Assembly (NCBI GenBank): GCA_009760855.2
Contig: WPIO01000002.1
Location: forward strand, 2,393,001 to 2,457,000
Direction: 5' to 3'
DNA from: Cristatella mucedo
Lineage: Eukaryota > Bryozoa > Phylactolaemata > Cristatellidae
DNA: 64,000 bases
This document shows positions 12,300-23,769 of the stretch, piece after piece (position 1 is the first letter of the stretch; each line of letters begins with the position of its first letter). The notes below the pieces were generated by a model. That model was given only the letters and a program-made list of their open reading frames with translations. It did not search any database and was not told where the DNA came from. A program made the position numbers and the translations under genes.

Positions 12300-13850
12300 C
12301 AAGCACCCAAAACTGAAGTCTTAATCCCTAAATAGAGTCAACAACTAATGTCGTCAGGTTAACTCTAACCTCAAGAAAGGCATCCGAGCTAAATGGGAGA
12401 TAGCAACATTTGGCGATTGAAGAATTTCAAGCTTTAGCAGGCTAAATTAACATGCCATTACTTCCAGTTCATTTTCCTAGTGAATGCAAGCAGCTTTATC
12501 GCACATCTTATGTAGATTGTGGGAAAAAATCCCTGGCTTTACCTTCTACCTGAATTTTTTGTTACCACTTCAGATGTCGTATTCGAAGCCACCTGCACCA
12601 TGAGGCAAGTTGAGATGGGTGAATTTTCTGAGTTTTTGGTCAATTTAAACATCCCATTTAAATGAGGCACTGTCTGCGTTGCTGTAATGTCGGCCGTTGA
12701 CGCCGAAAAATCAAATCCTTCATGATTAAAGGAACCAGATTCACTCGAGAATCAATAAAAAGCACAAATTACCAAAATATTACAATTTTACTCGATGCAA
12801 TGAATTTACAAGGGAATGTGAAGTACCACAGATCAAAAACAAGTTAGATTTAAATCGATAACTCAGCATTGCATCTAAGCATACCCGTACAAAGATGAAG
12901 ACTAAAAAAACAAATGAGCCATGCGAATATTTCTCTCACTCTCTGAGAAATAAAGATAAGTTTAAATTCATCAACTATGCTTAATAATTTAATTTCAAAC
13001 TTTCAATTCGTCATAAAACCATTTAATCCTCACTATCAGAGCCCTGAAACTAACATGTTGTGTTTCAAAGATGTTGGAGCTTGAACCAGAAATTGCAAGT
13101 TTATTGCTAAAATATTTACTAGATTTCTACAACACCTCCGGCTTACCAACACATTATTAGTAATATTAAAGAACAATTAAAACCTAATACGAAAGGGAAA
13201 TAGCATTAGCATAAAAAATAAGTTGTCCAGATAATTAATGATACTCAACTTGAATGTTCTTGCTTTTATTAAGAAAATCTTTTATCTCGTCTCTCTAGGG
13301 ACTATGCCGTGCTAGTTTTGCAGCTGAAAAAGACACCAAAATGAAGCCGCAATTGCAATCTGGATTGCTCAGGCTTGAAGGATGTGCTGGCTATGGGATA
13401 TCGTTTAACCACTTTCCTGGCTGCTAAACTGCACACACCATGTGTCCCTATTCTCTCTCATTGGATACAATCTTGGATCACGGGCTGGAAGGGCACCATG
13501 GGGAACGAAAGGCAGCTGAGATACAAAGATCTGGCATTGCAGCTGTCAACTAAAAAAGGTCGGCTGCAGTGACACTTCACCATCCAAGTCAGGCTGAACG
13601 GACCACCAAAATTTAATTGCTTTGCACTAAGAGTCAGCGGCATGCATGATACAACAAAGCCGCCAGCTCTGAACTTTCGCTAGCTGCACAGCTCGAAACT
13701 GGTTTAAGGTCCTACCTCATAGAGATATGTCAGTATAGATGCTGACGATCTTTCCACGAGACCATACAGTACGAGTCACCTCGGCTGTAGTCCTGAGGAT
13801 ACCTTATTTTCACCGATTTGCTCTCTCTATCTCTAAAAGATTTCTTATAA
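12300..13850. repeat. 1.5-kb intragenic direct repeat, copy B
   Basis: Second copy of the repeat described at 8020-9580, about 4.3 kb away and in the same orientation. It carries the distal stalk exon at 12550-12717. Length changes in the noncoding parts are not multiples of three, whereas the exon length difference is exactly 24 bases. This supports coding constraint on the exon only. Confidence 0.8.
12550..12717 (-). CDS. Stalk exon (membrane-distal copy) of the Ig-superfamily protein
   Basis: On the minus strand the acceptor TTTAATCATGAAG precedes GATTTGATTTT, and the donor is TTCAG|GTAGAAG. The exon is 168 bp, 56 codons, phase 1 on both sides and fully open. It encodes GFDFSASTADITATQTV...TSEVVTKNS, Ser/Thr/Asn-rich with an NTT glycosylation site and one cysteine. 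It aligns with the 48-codon exon at 8267-8410 (shared start GF, LT-N-S centre, T-S end). The two could be used together, giving a longer stalk, or alternatively. A stronger-looking donor 8 bases downstream (AGAAG|GTAAAG) is also possible but breaks the common phase. Confidence 0.6.
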
Positions 13851-13937
13851 ATGCAAATTTAATCGCAAAACAAGATTTTGCCTTTCATTTAGATGCTCTT
13901 GAACCTCAGCTCTATCTATCTCGCCGACTACCATTAC

Positions 13938-14512
13938 CACTAGCACTGGCTACCAGTCAAGCAACGGATCGACTTCAAGGTTTTGTCGCTCACTTTTAGG
14001 TCACTTCATTCTTTGGCTCCAACCTATCTCTCAGATCTACTTCCCACCAGGCTAAGCATCGTACCACCCGCTTTACGGAATCCAACAGCCTAGAAATACC
14101 TCGTACAAACCTCAAATCCTTTGGAGACCGTGCATTTAGTTCATATGCTCCCAAAGCCTGGAACTCACTCCCGACTTGCGTCAGAACATCCCCTGACTTG
14201 ACCACATTTAAAAAGAACTTAAAAACACACCTATTTTGGACAGCATTTAGTGTGTCCCTGTGATTCGTCCTTCACGTGCTTATGCGTGCTGACACTGTGC
14301 ATGCTGCCACTAACCACATTTGCATGCTGACCCTGTGCATGTCACCCCTAACCATGTTATTCATGTTGTTTGTTTATCAAGCATGATATTATTCACCATT
14401 CAATTGCGTTTCCCTTTGCAGCAAATGGAAAGCGCCTAAAAAGAGATTGAGTTCTCTGAGGGCGCTTTATCAAGTGCATTATTATTATTATTAGAATTAT
14501 TATTATTATCTT
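13938..14512 (+). pseudogene. L2-like LINE 3' end, plus strand
   Basis: A 5'-truncated copy starting near the codons for LHWLPVKQRID. It continues through SLAPTYLSDLLP-like, SFGDRAFSSYAPKAWNSLP and TTFKKNLKTHLF, with a frame disturbance near its start, then the 3' untranslated region and a tail AAAGAGATTGAGTTCTCTGA followed by (ATT)n at 14477-14512. It lies in the intron between the Ig exon and the distal stalk exon, antisense to that gene. Confidence 0.85.
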
Positions 14513-14954
14513 CAGACTCGTCTAATCCTTGCTCAGCAGGAGCCTCCATTTGTTTAACCGCTCTTTGCATCGACGAAATTTGTATTTATATCCTCACTGC
14601 GTACCTCCCTGAAGATTACCATAAATGAGCTCCAACTCGGTGACTTTTGGAAATCCCAAGTGTAGCGCTCAAGTTGCAAGACCTCGCACTCAATATTGGT
14701 CGCTCTAGCAACACTGTCCCGTGATGCTAGCCGGTAACCTTGGCACCCAAACGACTAGAGCGATTTATCATTGGACGGGTTTACTGCCTCCCCTGTCAAG
14801 AAGGCCTATGTTCGGCTCCAAAAATTGCTAATACTAGGCGTGAAATAAAAACGACGACAACTGCACTGTTTCACTTTTTTGTGACATTGTGCCAAGGTTT
14901 GTGCAATTTCCTACGCTATAGGCCCGTGCCCCTAGTCACTTGCATTTAGTGATA
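14513..14954. other. Intron sequence, no feature seen
   Basis: Follows the LINE tail; no exon or repeat was recognised. Confidence 0.4.
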
Positions 14955-15605
14955 AAATCAACTGCTCGTCGGGCGGAGCTGCCACATTTTGCACTTCTGT
15001 CTAGACTTCACTGACTCCCTATCAAGCATCCAATTAACTTTAGCACCCTCACTTTTTGGCCCACAGCTCTCCTGACTCACCTTTGCCAACCTGCACATGG
15101 GAAGTCCCTACACATCAAGTGAGCTTTCCACCGGCTCCTAGACTTTAAGTGCTTGATAGCCCTCGGTCCTATCACTGGCTTGAAATCTTTTGGTGACCAG
15201 GCCTGCAGTTCATATGCACCGAAATTCTACAGCTCGCTACAGGCTTTTGTCATCACCTGCATGCTTTTGCGTCGTTCAAGTCAAGACTTATCTGTGCAGC
15301 TCAGCTTTCCTTGGTCGCTTTGAACTCGTCTTTTTTTTATTCCTGCGAGCGCAATTTATTCTTTTGTTCGCAATCCTGTAAGTATTACTTAGCAGATATT
15401 ATGCAAAACAGTGGCCAACATTGCCTTCTTATTTAATTTATCGTGGCTACCCAAGCGTGACATCTTTTACTGTGACATGCTTACCTAAACTTAATAGCTT
15501 GCATGAATCAAAGATTTCTTATAGCTTATCTTGCAGGGATCTGCAAAGCTTCTGAAAGAAATTGGCTGTCTAAGGGCGCCAAACAAACGACTCGTTATTA
15601 CCAGC
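14955..15605 (+). pseudogene. Ancient L2-like LINE fragment, plus strand
   Basis: Broken frames encode L-RLHWLPIKHPINFSTL near 15000-15050 and SFGDQACSSYAPKFYSSL near 15185-15240, the same landmarks as the younger LINE copies. A decayed tail (TTCTGAAAGAAATTGGCTGT then CTAAGGGCGCC) is at 15551-15585. Many indels separate it from the younger copies. Confidence 0.55.
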
Positions 15606-15699
15606 CGTCATTATCACTCTTGATACTATCAAGCATTGGCTCTTTTATTTTGTAGCATTATTCAATTTACAAACCATGCTTAAAATTCTGAATACTTAC

Positions 15700-16116
15700 C
15701 ACAGATGCCTGTCAATGAAACAAGATTCGAGATAACGTACTTTATTTTTTCGCCATCAGGCGTTGAGTACAAAAATTCGCACATCAGTTGATTAAAATTG
15801 CTTTCTGGCAAAGCTGCACGAAAGATGATGGAGAACACGTAGTCAAATCTTTGCCAGCCTTTTTCGTTCGTAGCCATGACAGAATTGCTGCATGTAGTTG
15901 CGATTGAAACCATATAGTCCCCACACACGGGATAATCTGACGTATTACACCGAGAACACAAATATGCATACCCAAACAATGAGTCGGTGGGCTGTGTATG
16001 CCACAGTAATGCTCCAACTCGAGGTGTGAAGCTGGGTTGTAGCCATGCAGAACAAGTAATTTCGGTGCGATCTCCAATGGTGTAGCATGAAGAAGTCGTA
16101 ATATTGATAATAGCAT
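15700..16116 (-). CDS. Ig-like extracellular domain exon
   Basis: On the minus strand the acceptor AATTTAAATTGTAG ends at 16117 and a canonical donor TGTG|GTAAGTATT begins at 15699. The 417-bp exon is exactly 139 codons, open throughout, phase 1 on both sides; an in-frame stop lies just upstream of the acceptor. Ig landmarks, numbering the first codon as 1: strand-B cysteine in GDRTEITCSAW (C22), strand-C tryptophan in ALLWHT (W39), strand-F cysteine in LMCEFLYS (C113). Two N-glycosylation sites (NIT at 5, NTS at 58). An unusual cysteine-rich insert, YLCSRCNTSDYPVCGDY, lies between strands C and F. Phase 1-1 exons are typical of extracellular modules. The overall spacing is long for a V-type domain and no named family was recognised. 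No signal peptide is in this exon. Confidence 0.7.
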
Positions 16117-17594
16117 CTACAATTTAAATTTTTGAGTGATCACAAATAAAGTGCACTGTTAGACAGAAAAAAGGTAAATAAAGATGTGAATGAGCTAGAA
16201 AATCAAATAAACTTATCATGCCAGTCATATGCTCTTTTTCTGGCCACCTCTCTGCACAGCATTAAATTAATACTATAACTGCTGCTTGATCACAATGCAA
16301 AAGATCTTTACATCAGTTATTAGTTTCTACATTAAAAATTATTGAAACTATTTTTATAAACTGTATAGGCCCCATGAGAACTAAATTTCTTTTAATATGC
16401 TTTTGCATATTCTGAAAAGGAAGCATACGAGCTGAGTATTCCTACCGTCCGCATTTTGAGTGTTTACAGTTGAAATTTCATATTTATTTTTAGAGTATTG
16501 GCAGAGTTATAGAATTTACAAGGCATGACGCTTGATTGTAAACAAAGATTGTTCACAAGATATAAGCAGTTACCTTAAAAATCTGCAAGCAGGTGACTCG
16601 ATACACCAACTTTAATTAAGTTAGGCCAAAAGGTGGAAATGGTAATCGGGGATTGCTTATATTTCTAAACATGTTGCTTCTGGTTTACATTCGTGTCCAA
16701 CTTTATTTGCTCAATCATTCGTATAGCTTTCTTTTTATGTGCCAATCGTTTAAGCTTTAGATCCCATTTCTAACACGTCTGTCTCTTTATACAAACCCTG
16801 ACCATATACTCTATCGTTTGACCAATCTTCTCAGTTTGTTATCTAAATGGGCCCTTAAATTCGGTTACATGCCCAGCTTAGCGTTTTTAGTTTCAAGTGC
16901 TAAGAGTACGACGTGAAGTCTGATAAAAATATATTTTTTCGACAAGAAAATGTTGAGATCTAACAGTGAGTGACATTGCTTTGACGTCGACATACTACTT
17001 AAGGAGAACAAGTACAGTTGTGTGCAGGTTTGACACTCTCTCGGCGGATTGTGGTGACTAGTACGTGGTAAACCAAAGTGGGCTCATAGGAAGTAAGATG
17101 AAATCCATACAAACTCACCTACGTCGCTGAGTGATTGATATAGGAATCATACCATGGAGCTGCCATATTTATCTACTGCTGAATGAACAGCTAACACAGC
17201 CGATTTTAAGTTTTGCATGCACTTTTCACGCCGCCATTAAACCAATATCTAAAGCGTACGATGAGTGATGGCGGAAGAAGATATTATCGCATGAAAGCAG
17301 AAAATACAACCTCTGAGCAATGACTCTATTATCCTTGCTAGCGAATTTATAGGTCTTTTGATTGTCCCCATTTGCATTGACCCGATTTTGTCCAAGCTCT
17401 TCATAGCATACATTAGCTTGCTTTACTGTAGTTTCTGGGTACTTTAGGGCTTAAGATGTAGTGTGCAATAGAAAGTATTCGTGCTTGCTCAGCCATATTA
17501 CAACTGCTGAAATATTACTCTTGGTTCCTTAATCATACTGACTACGCACAGGTTGTGTTATAATCCAGAGTTAGGCTGTGCAAAAGCCAAAGTC
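16117..17594. other. No feature assigned; upstream of the Ig exon
   Basis: AT-rich DNA in which the upstream exon(s) of the Ig-superfamily gene, including the signal peptide, should lie if the gene is complete here. A good minus-strand donor (GACGTAG|GTGAGT, near 17125) was seen, but the frame before it has a stop in the required phase. No exon was assigned. Confidence 0.35.
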
Positions 17595-17905
17595 TTATAA
17601 TGAGCAGTCACCACGGCTTGGCTCCTCCATACTTAGCTGCACTTCTTCACCGGTCTCCGCCTTCTCGTGCCCTCAGGCCCTGCATGGACAATAAATCAGC
17701 TGTTCCATTCCTCCAATTAAAGACCGTTGTGGCAGAAGCTCTGCAGGTCCTAGACTGTGGAATTCGCTTCCACGATTTTTACGCAACGACAACCACTCGC
17801 CTGCTGCCAACTATGGCTCATCCCTACCTGCGGTCCTGAGCTGCTGCTTTCATGCTACTCACTACCTCAACTGCTCTCCTGACTCCGTTATGCTTCCCAC
17901 TTTCT
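17595..17905 (+). pseudogene. L2/CR1-type LINE fragment of a second subfamily
   Basis: The plus strand encodes HGLAPPYLAALLHRSPPSRA and, after a frameshift, a segment like PRLWNSLPRFLRNDNHSP, the usual order of landmarks near the end of L2/CR1 open frame 2. The wording differs clearly from the common LINE family of the window (LAPAYLSDLLP), so this is a separate lineage. No tail was recognised. Confidence 0.5.
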
Positions 17906-18094
17906 CCTTGTTGTGTGAGATGAAGTTTTTTCGCTACTGAATGCGTACCGAAATCCGCTTAGGCTGTGAGTTCGCTACATAAAACTCGCCTGCCCTTCGT
18001 AACACATACATACTCTTTTTGGAATTGTGGAGTTACAGGGAGAGATACGGAACCTTACAATTTATTAGTGGATCCTTGGATTCTTGAACCTTGT

Positions 18095-18252
18095 GCCCCG
18101 CTAGTTTGGCCTAGTGGTTAAGGTGCTCGCCCCGGACCAAGGTCTGGCCGAGGTCGTGGGCTGAAGCCCCGTGGTATTCGCGAAGCGCCTGGATAGAGAT
18201 TAAGTTCTCTTAGGGTGCAATACGAATGAATTTTATTTATTTATTTATTCTT
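18095..18252 (+). repeat. tRNA-derived SINE with LINE-type tail, plus strand
   Basis: The best SINE copy of the window. The tRNA-like head has an A box (GTTTGGCCTAGTGGTTAAGG, from 18104) and a B box (GGTCGTGGGCTGAAGCCCC, 18153-18171). A linker CGAAGCGCCTGGATAGAGAT joins it to TAAGTTCTCTTAGGGTGC, the LINE-type tail, then (ATTT)n. The tRNA of origin was not determined. Confidence 0.8.
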
Positions 18253-19089
18253 TAGAGTTTCTCCAGAGAATTTTCACAAGCTGGCAGTTCAGTGGCACTA
18301 TGGCGTCATACAAGAGCTTTTACATGCTATTACCGAATCTGGACAAGTGTAACCTTCCGTTGCGGTCCAATAGACAACTATAAGCTATGAATAAGGATTT
18401 GTGTAATTAGGATATAGGCACTGTTTATCATTACCATTTTCAGCTACCATCAGCGTACGTTGGTGCGTGTTTCTTGGGCCCAAATGCCGTTCGCTTTAAT
18501 ACAAGGATCCGAGCTTCACTCATATTTTTGACGCAGCGGCAGGTACTAGCATCGTTTCGAGAGTTGGATTTACTGCCAAAGGTCATTTGCGAAAAGCCTT
18601 CCTCTCACACATACACACACCCTTTAAGTTGCAGTAGCCTGATGGCAACTGGCAGCACGACCTCCAGAATTATTGAATCCATTTTGCGATTGACTAAATC
18701 ACCCCAGAAGCTGTAAGTCATTAGGAGGCGCGAACTCACTTATTCTAAAGGCGGAAGACCACCAGTTGCCAAGGTACTGGCCTAGGCTCTCCTGATTCCT
18801 TCAGATATAAATGAAAGCCCAGCCCTGATGACTTTCGGTGATTCCATGCTAATTCAAAAATGTCTTCTGACTTCCCAGGAGTGAGCTCATCCGTCAGTTT
18901 TCCTGGGCCTTCTTCGACTCGAAAACCGTGGATCATTGTTTATATTTAAGAGACCACAACGTCAGCCATAGCCATCAAAATATATATGCACCACGCAGCT
19001 TGCAACCGAGCTCGAGCACATGAAAAGAGCCATCCTTGCACGTAGTCATCTTCTTTTTTTATCAATTCACATAGAAATAGAATCAAGAT
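18253..19089. other. No feature assigned
   Basis: A 63-codon minus-strand open frame (18745-18936, with GLGFHLYLKESGEPRPVPWQ) looks somewhat protein-like but has no recognised domain and no convincing splice borders in frame. Nothing else was seen. Confidence 0.35.
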
Positions 19090-19345
19090 AAAAATAATTA
19101 GTAATAATAGTGATTCATTTTTATGGCGTCCTTAAATAACTTAATGTCTTTCTTGGCACTTTAATTATTCCATAACAGTAGCATGATCAAATTTGTAAAG
19201 TTAACCTGCACGCTGCTAACAAGCACAATAACGTTAGAAGGGACCATGAACAGTGTCGAAATGTGAATATGGCTAGTGTTGACACTCGCAGCTTCAGCAC
19301 GAACGGGCATACAAAGGACAAATTACGAGGACCAAATCTCGGCAT
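19090..19345 (-). mobile_element. L2-like LINE 3' end, minus strand, old
   Basis: Minus-strand 3' end: (ATT)n-like tail at 19090-19110, degraded tail block (TTAAATAACTTAATGTCTTTC), then the 3' untranslated region with the CATGNNCAGTGTC and AATATGGCTAGTG landmarks seen in the younger copies. Confidence 0.6.
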
Positions 19346-19583
19346 CTTCTGATCTGACGACTTTCTACAAGACGCAAAAAGCCTTCTTTTTCATAGAAAT
19401 CTCTGCTCAGCCCCAGAATGTTCTCTGGTGTGCTTTTGTGCTACGAAAATATGCAAACCTCGACCAACAGCAAATGTGATATGATCTCTCATATCCGGTA
19501 TGAAATTAGTTTCTGTTTTGTGCTAATTCAATTTGTATCAGTGCATGATTCAGCGAACGTTAGTAACTAGGTTGAGACTAAAC

Positions 19584-21815
19584 TAGACATTGGCAAACTA
19601 TTGCCCATTGGGCTCTTCAATCCGGCCCGCCGAACTCATCCACGTTATATTATTAAATTAAATTTCATTGTAAAGACACCTCAAGCATTTTACCTAGCTG
19701 TAATTACCATTTTTCCCAACAGATGGCGCACCCCGAAGACATTGAACATTGAGTGTGATGCATTACGGTTACTCTCTACTTCATTTTGTCGCTTTGTACT
19801 TTCAGCCCTTCAGTAAAAATGAGTGGACCGAAGAAAAGAAAAATAGACAGTGAGTGCCGAGTGTTCGAAGAGTGGACAACAAAATATTTTTTCACTGAAG
19901 TCCGATCAACACCCGTATGTCTGATATGACAAGAAACTGTAGCAGTTTTTGAAGAATACGACATCAGCCGTCATTTTGCCGCAAAACATGCTAACTACGC
20001 CAGTCAACAGTCTCCACAAGAACGGGCGGCTACAGCTCACAGATTGATGGCTAAGCTACACACTCAGCAAAACCCTTTTCACAGACAAACTGCGATTCAA
20101 GAGTCAAGTACTAAGGCAAGTTTTTTGCTAGCATTCAAATTAGCAAAGGCCGGTAAGCCTTTCTCCAAAGGCGAATTTTTAAAAGAATGAATTGTTGAGA
20201 CAGCAGGTCTCTTGTGTCTGGAGAGCAAAGGCAAATTTGAAAAATCAGTTTATGACACAGAACTGTGACTCGCCGTGTGGAGTTTATTGACAAAGATATA
20301 GCCAGAAAATTATAAAAATAGGCAGAGTCCTTTAATTTGTATTCATTAGCACTGGATGAAAGTAACGACTTAAAAGACACTGCTCAGCTTCTAATTTTTA
20401 TCCAAGGAAATTTTCGACCATGGAGTCCATGAAAGAAAAAACGAGGGACGGTGACTTTTACAACCAGGTGTCTGCTGTCATCGAGAGAATGAAGCTACCT
20501 TGGAATAAACTTGCCAATGTAGCCACGGATGGATCGCCAAATTTAACTGGTAAAATTTTTGGGCTGCTAAAAAGACTTCAGGAAAAATTAAAAGAGAAAA
20601 ATGCTGATCAGGATGTTATTTTCCTTCACTGCATCATTAATTAGGAAGTTCTGTGTAAGTCTACATTGTAGCTAAGTCATATCTTTAATCCAGTCGAAAA
20701 ACTTGTTAACTTTATACGCGCAAAGAAACTTCAGCATCGTCAGTTTATTGCTTTCCTAGAAGAAACCGATGCAGATCACCAGGACTCACTTTACCCCTCT
20801 AGTGTGCGCTGGCCAAGTTTGAGCTAAGTCTTTCAAAAAGTTTGGGAGCTGAAGGTGGAGATCACTGCATTTTTGGAGTTAATGGTGAGATCCGACGAAT
20901 TTCCCGAGCTAAGTTACAAGAACTGGCTCTGTGACTTTGCGTTTGCTGTGGATATACTTTCGCACATGAATGATCTGAACACCTAGCTATAGGGGAAAGA
21001 TCAATGTGTGCACGACATGTACACATATGTTAGGGCCTTCAAATCCAAGCTGACTCTATTCTTCAGAAAAATTTCAAAAATTCTCACTCATTTCCCCACA
21101 CTAGCCATGCAGACAGAGGCCACCCGAAACGCGCAGAAATACAAAAATCACTGGACGACCTGCCGTCGTTTCTGTGACTTTGAAAAAATTTAAAAGACAG
21201 CAGCTGGTATCCTGTCCCCTGTCGCAAGACCTTGAAACAACACCACAGGAGCTGCAGTTGGAACTGATAGATTTTCAGTCTGACTCTGTATTGAAGGAGA
21301 AGTTCAACTCTCTTAAACTGAACGACTTTTTGGCTTCACTTAACGAAGCCACGTTTCCAAGCCTTCGGAGGATGACACAGAAGATGCTGACGTTGTTTGG
21401 CTCAACCTATGTGTGTGAACAGACATTCAGTGTCATAAACATCAACAAAGCCCGTTACAGATCCAAGTTAACTGACCAACACCTCGGATCTATATTGAGA
21501 ACTGCCACAGCAAATATAACGCCAGGCATTGGTGCACTTGCTAAAAAAAAGGAGACCAACAACACTGTTCCCACTGAAAATGAATGGGAGTTTATTACCA
21601 CGTTATCAAATCAATAAATTTGTAAACACTTTTTCAATAAACTAAGCACAGTGGTGTTTCTCTGCCTGGTAAAGGCCAAATCTTTTCATATAATGGTTTT
21701 TACTTTAATTTATATTAGTTCACACAAACACACCATTCTCCTATTCTGGTCCGGCCCCTCAGTCAAATTTTAGAAACCATTGTGGCCCGCAGTTCAAAGA
21801 GTTTTCCCACCCCTG
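19584..21815 (+). mobile_element. Decayed hAT DNA transposon
   Basis: About 2.2 kb. The right terminus read inward is CAGGGGTGGGAAAACTCTTTG followed by AACTGCGGGCC. The left terminus is the diverged counterpart (TAGACATTGGCAAACT, then CCGGCCCGCC). Such ends belong to hAT elements of the Charlie type related to the domesticated GTF2IRD2/ZBED genes. The transposase reading frame fills the interior. An 8-bp target duplication was not seen, so the exact ends are uncertain. Confidence 0.8.
19819..21617 (+). pseudogene. hAT transposase pseudogene (GTF2IRD2/ZBED5-like)
   Basis: The frame starts MSGPKKRKIDSECRVFEEWT, with a BED-type zinc-finger region near 19910-19990: CLI then a TGA where the second zinc-binding Cys is expected, then HFAAKH. 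Family landmarks follow in order: KAGKPFSKGEFLKE (20145-20190), MKLPWNKLANVATDGSP (20490-20538), HCIIN (20626-20643), QFIAFLEETDADHQD (20740-20790), VRWPSL, the Asp-rich central part, and the C-terminal dimerisation segment LFGSTYVCEQTFSVININKA (21395-21455) with LTDQHLGSILRTAT. At least eight in-frame stops and frameshifts occur, so no active enzyme is made. The last 147 codons remain open (21174-21617), followed by an AATAAA at 21637. Confidence 0.85.
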
Positions 21816-21869
21816 GCTACTATTTGGTCACTAAACAGTAGCCATGACTGTCTATTTACCGTTTATAAA

Positions 21870-22078
21870 GTCAATCTTGCCGATTCAATCACCGAGCGCC
21901 GTGTGGGCTATTATTATTTAATGGAAATGACACACAGCTGTATCTGTGCTTTGATCACCTAAATTGCATCACGGCAGACTCGCCCAAATCTCTTGCTGCA
22001 TATATTGCTGACATTTAGATTTGAGTTGCAAGATAACTTTCTCAAGGTTAATAACAATAAAACAAACTTACAAAACAA
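21870..22078 (+). pseudogene. L2-like LINE reverse-transcriptase fragment, decayed
   Basis: The plus strand encodes NDTQLYLCFDHL (motif C region; YADD has become NGND) and then SPKSLAAYIADI and a decayed version of the KLNDDKT segment, with several stops. It begins about 55 bp after the hAT right end. Confidence 0.6.

Positions 22079-23768
<1,690 letters not shown>

Positions 23769-23769
<1 letters not shown>

Noticed and set aside
12043-12306. 87-codon minus-strand frame between the stalk exons
   Set aside because: No acceptor/donor pair in phase 1 and no transmembrane or domain pattern; part of it overlaps the edge of the direct repeat.
18745-18936. 63-codon minus-strand frame upstream of the Ig exon
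   Set aside because: Protein-like composition but no recognised domain and no in-phase splice borders.
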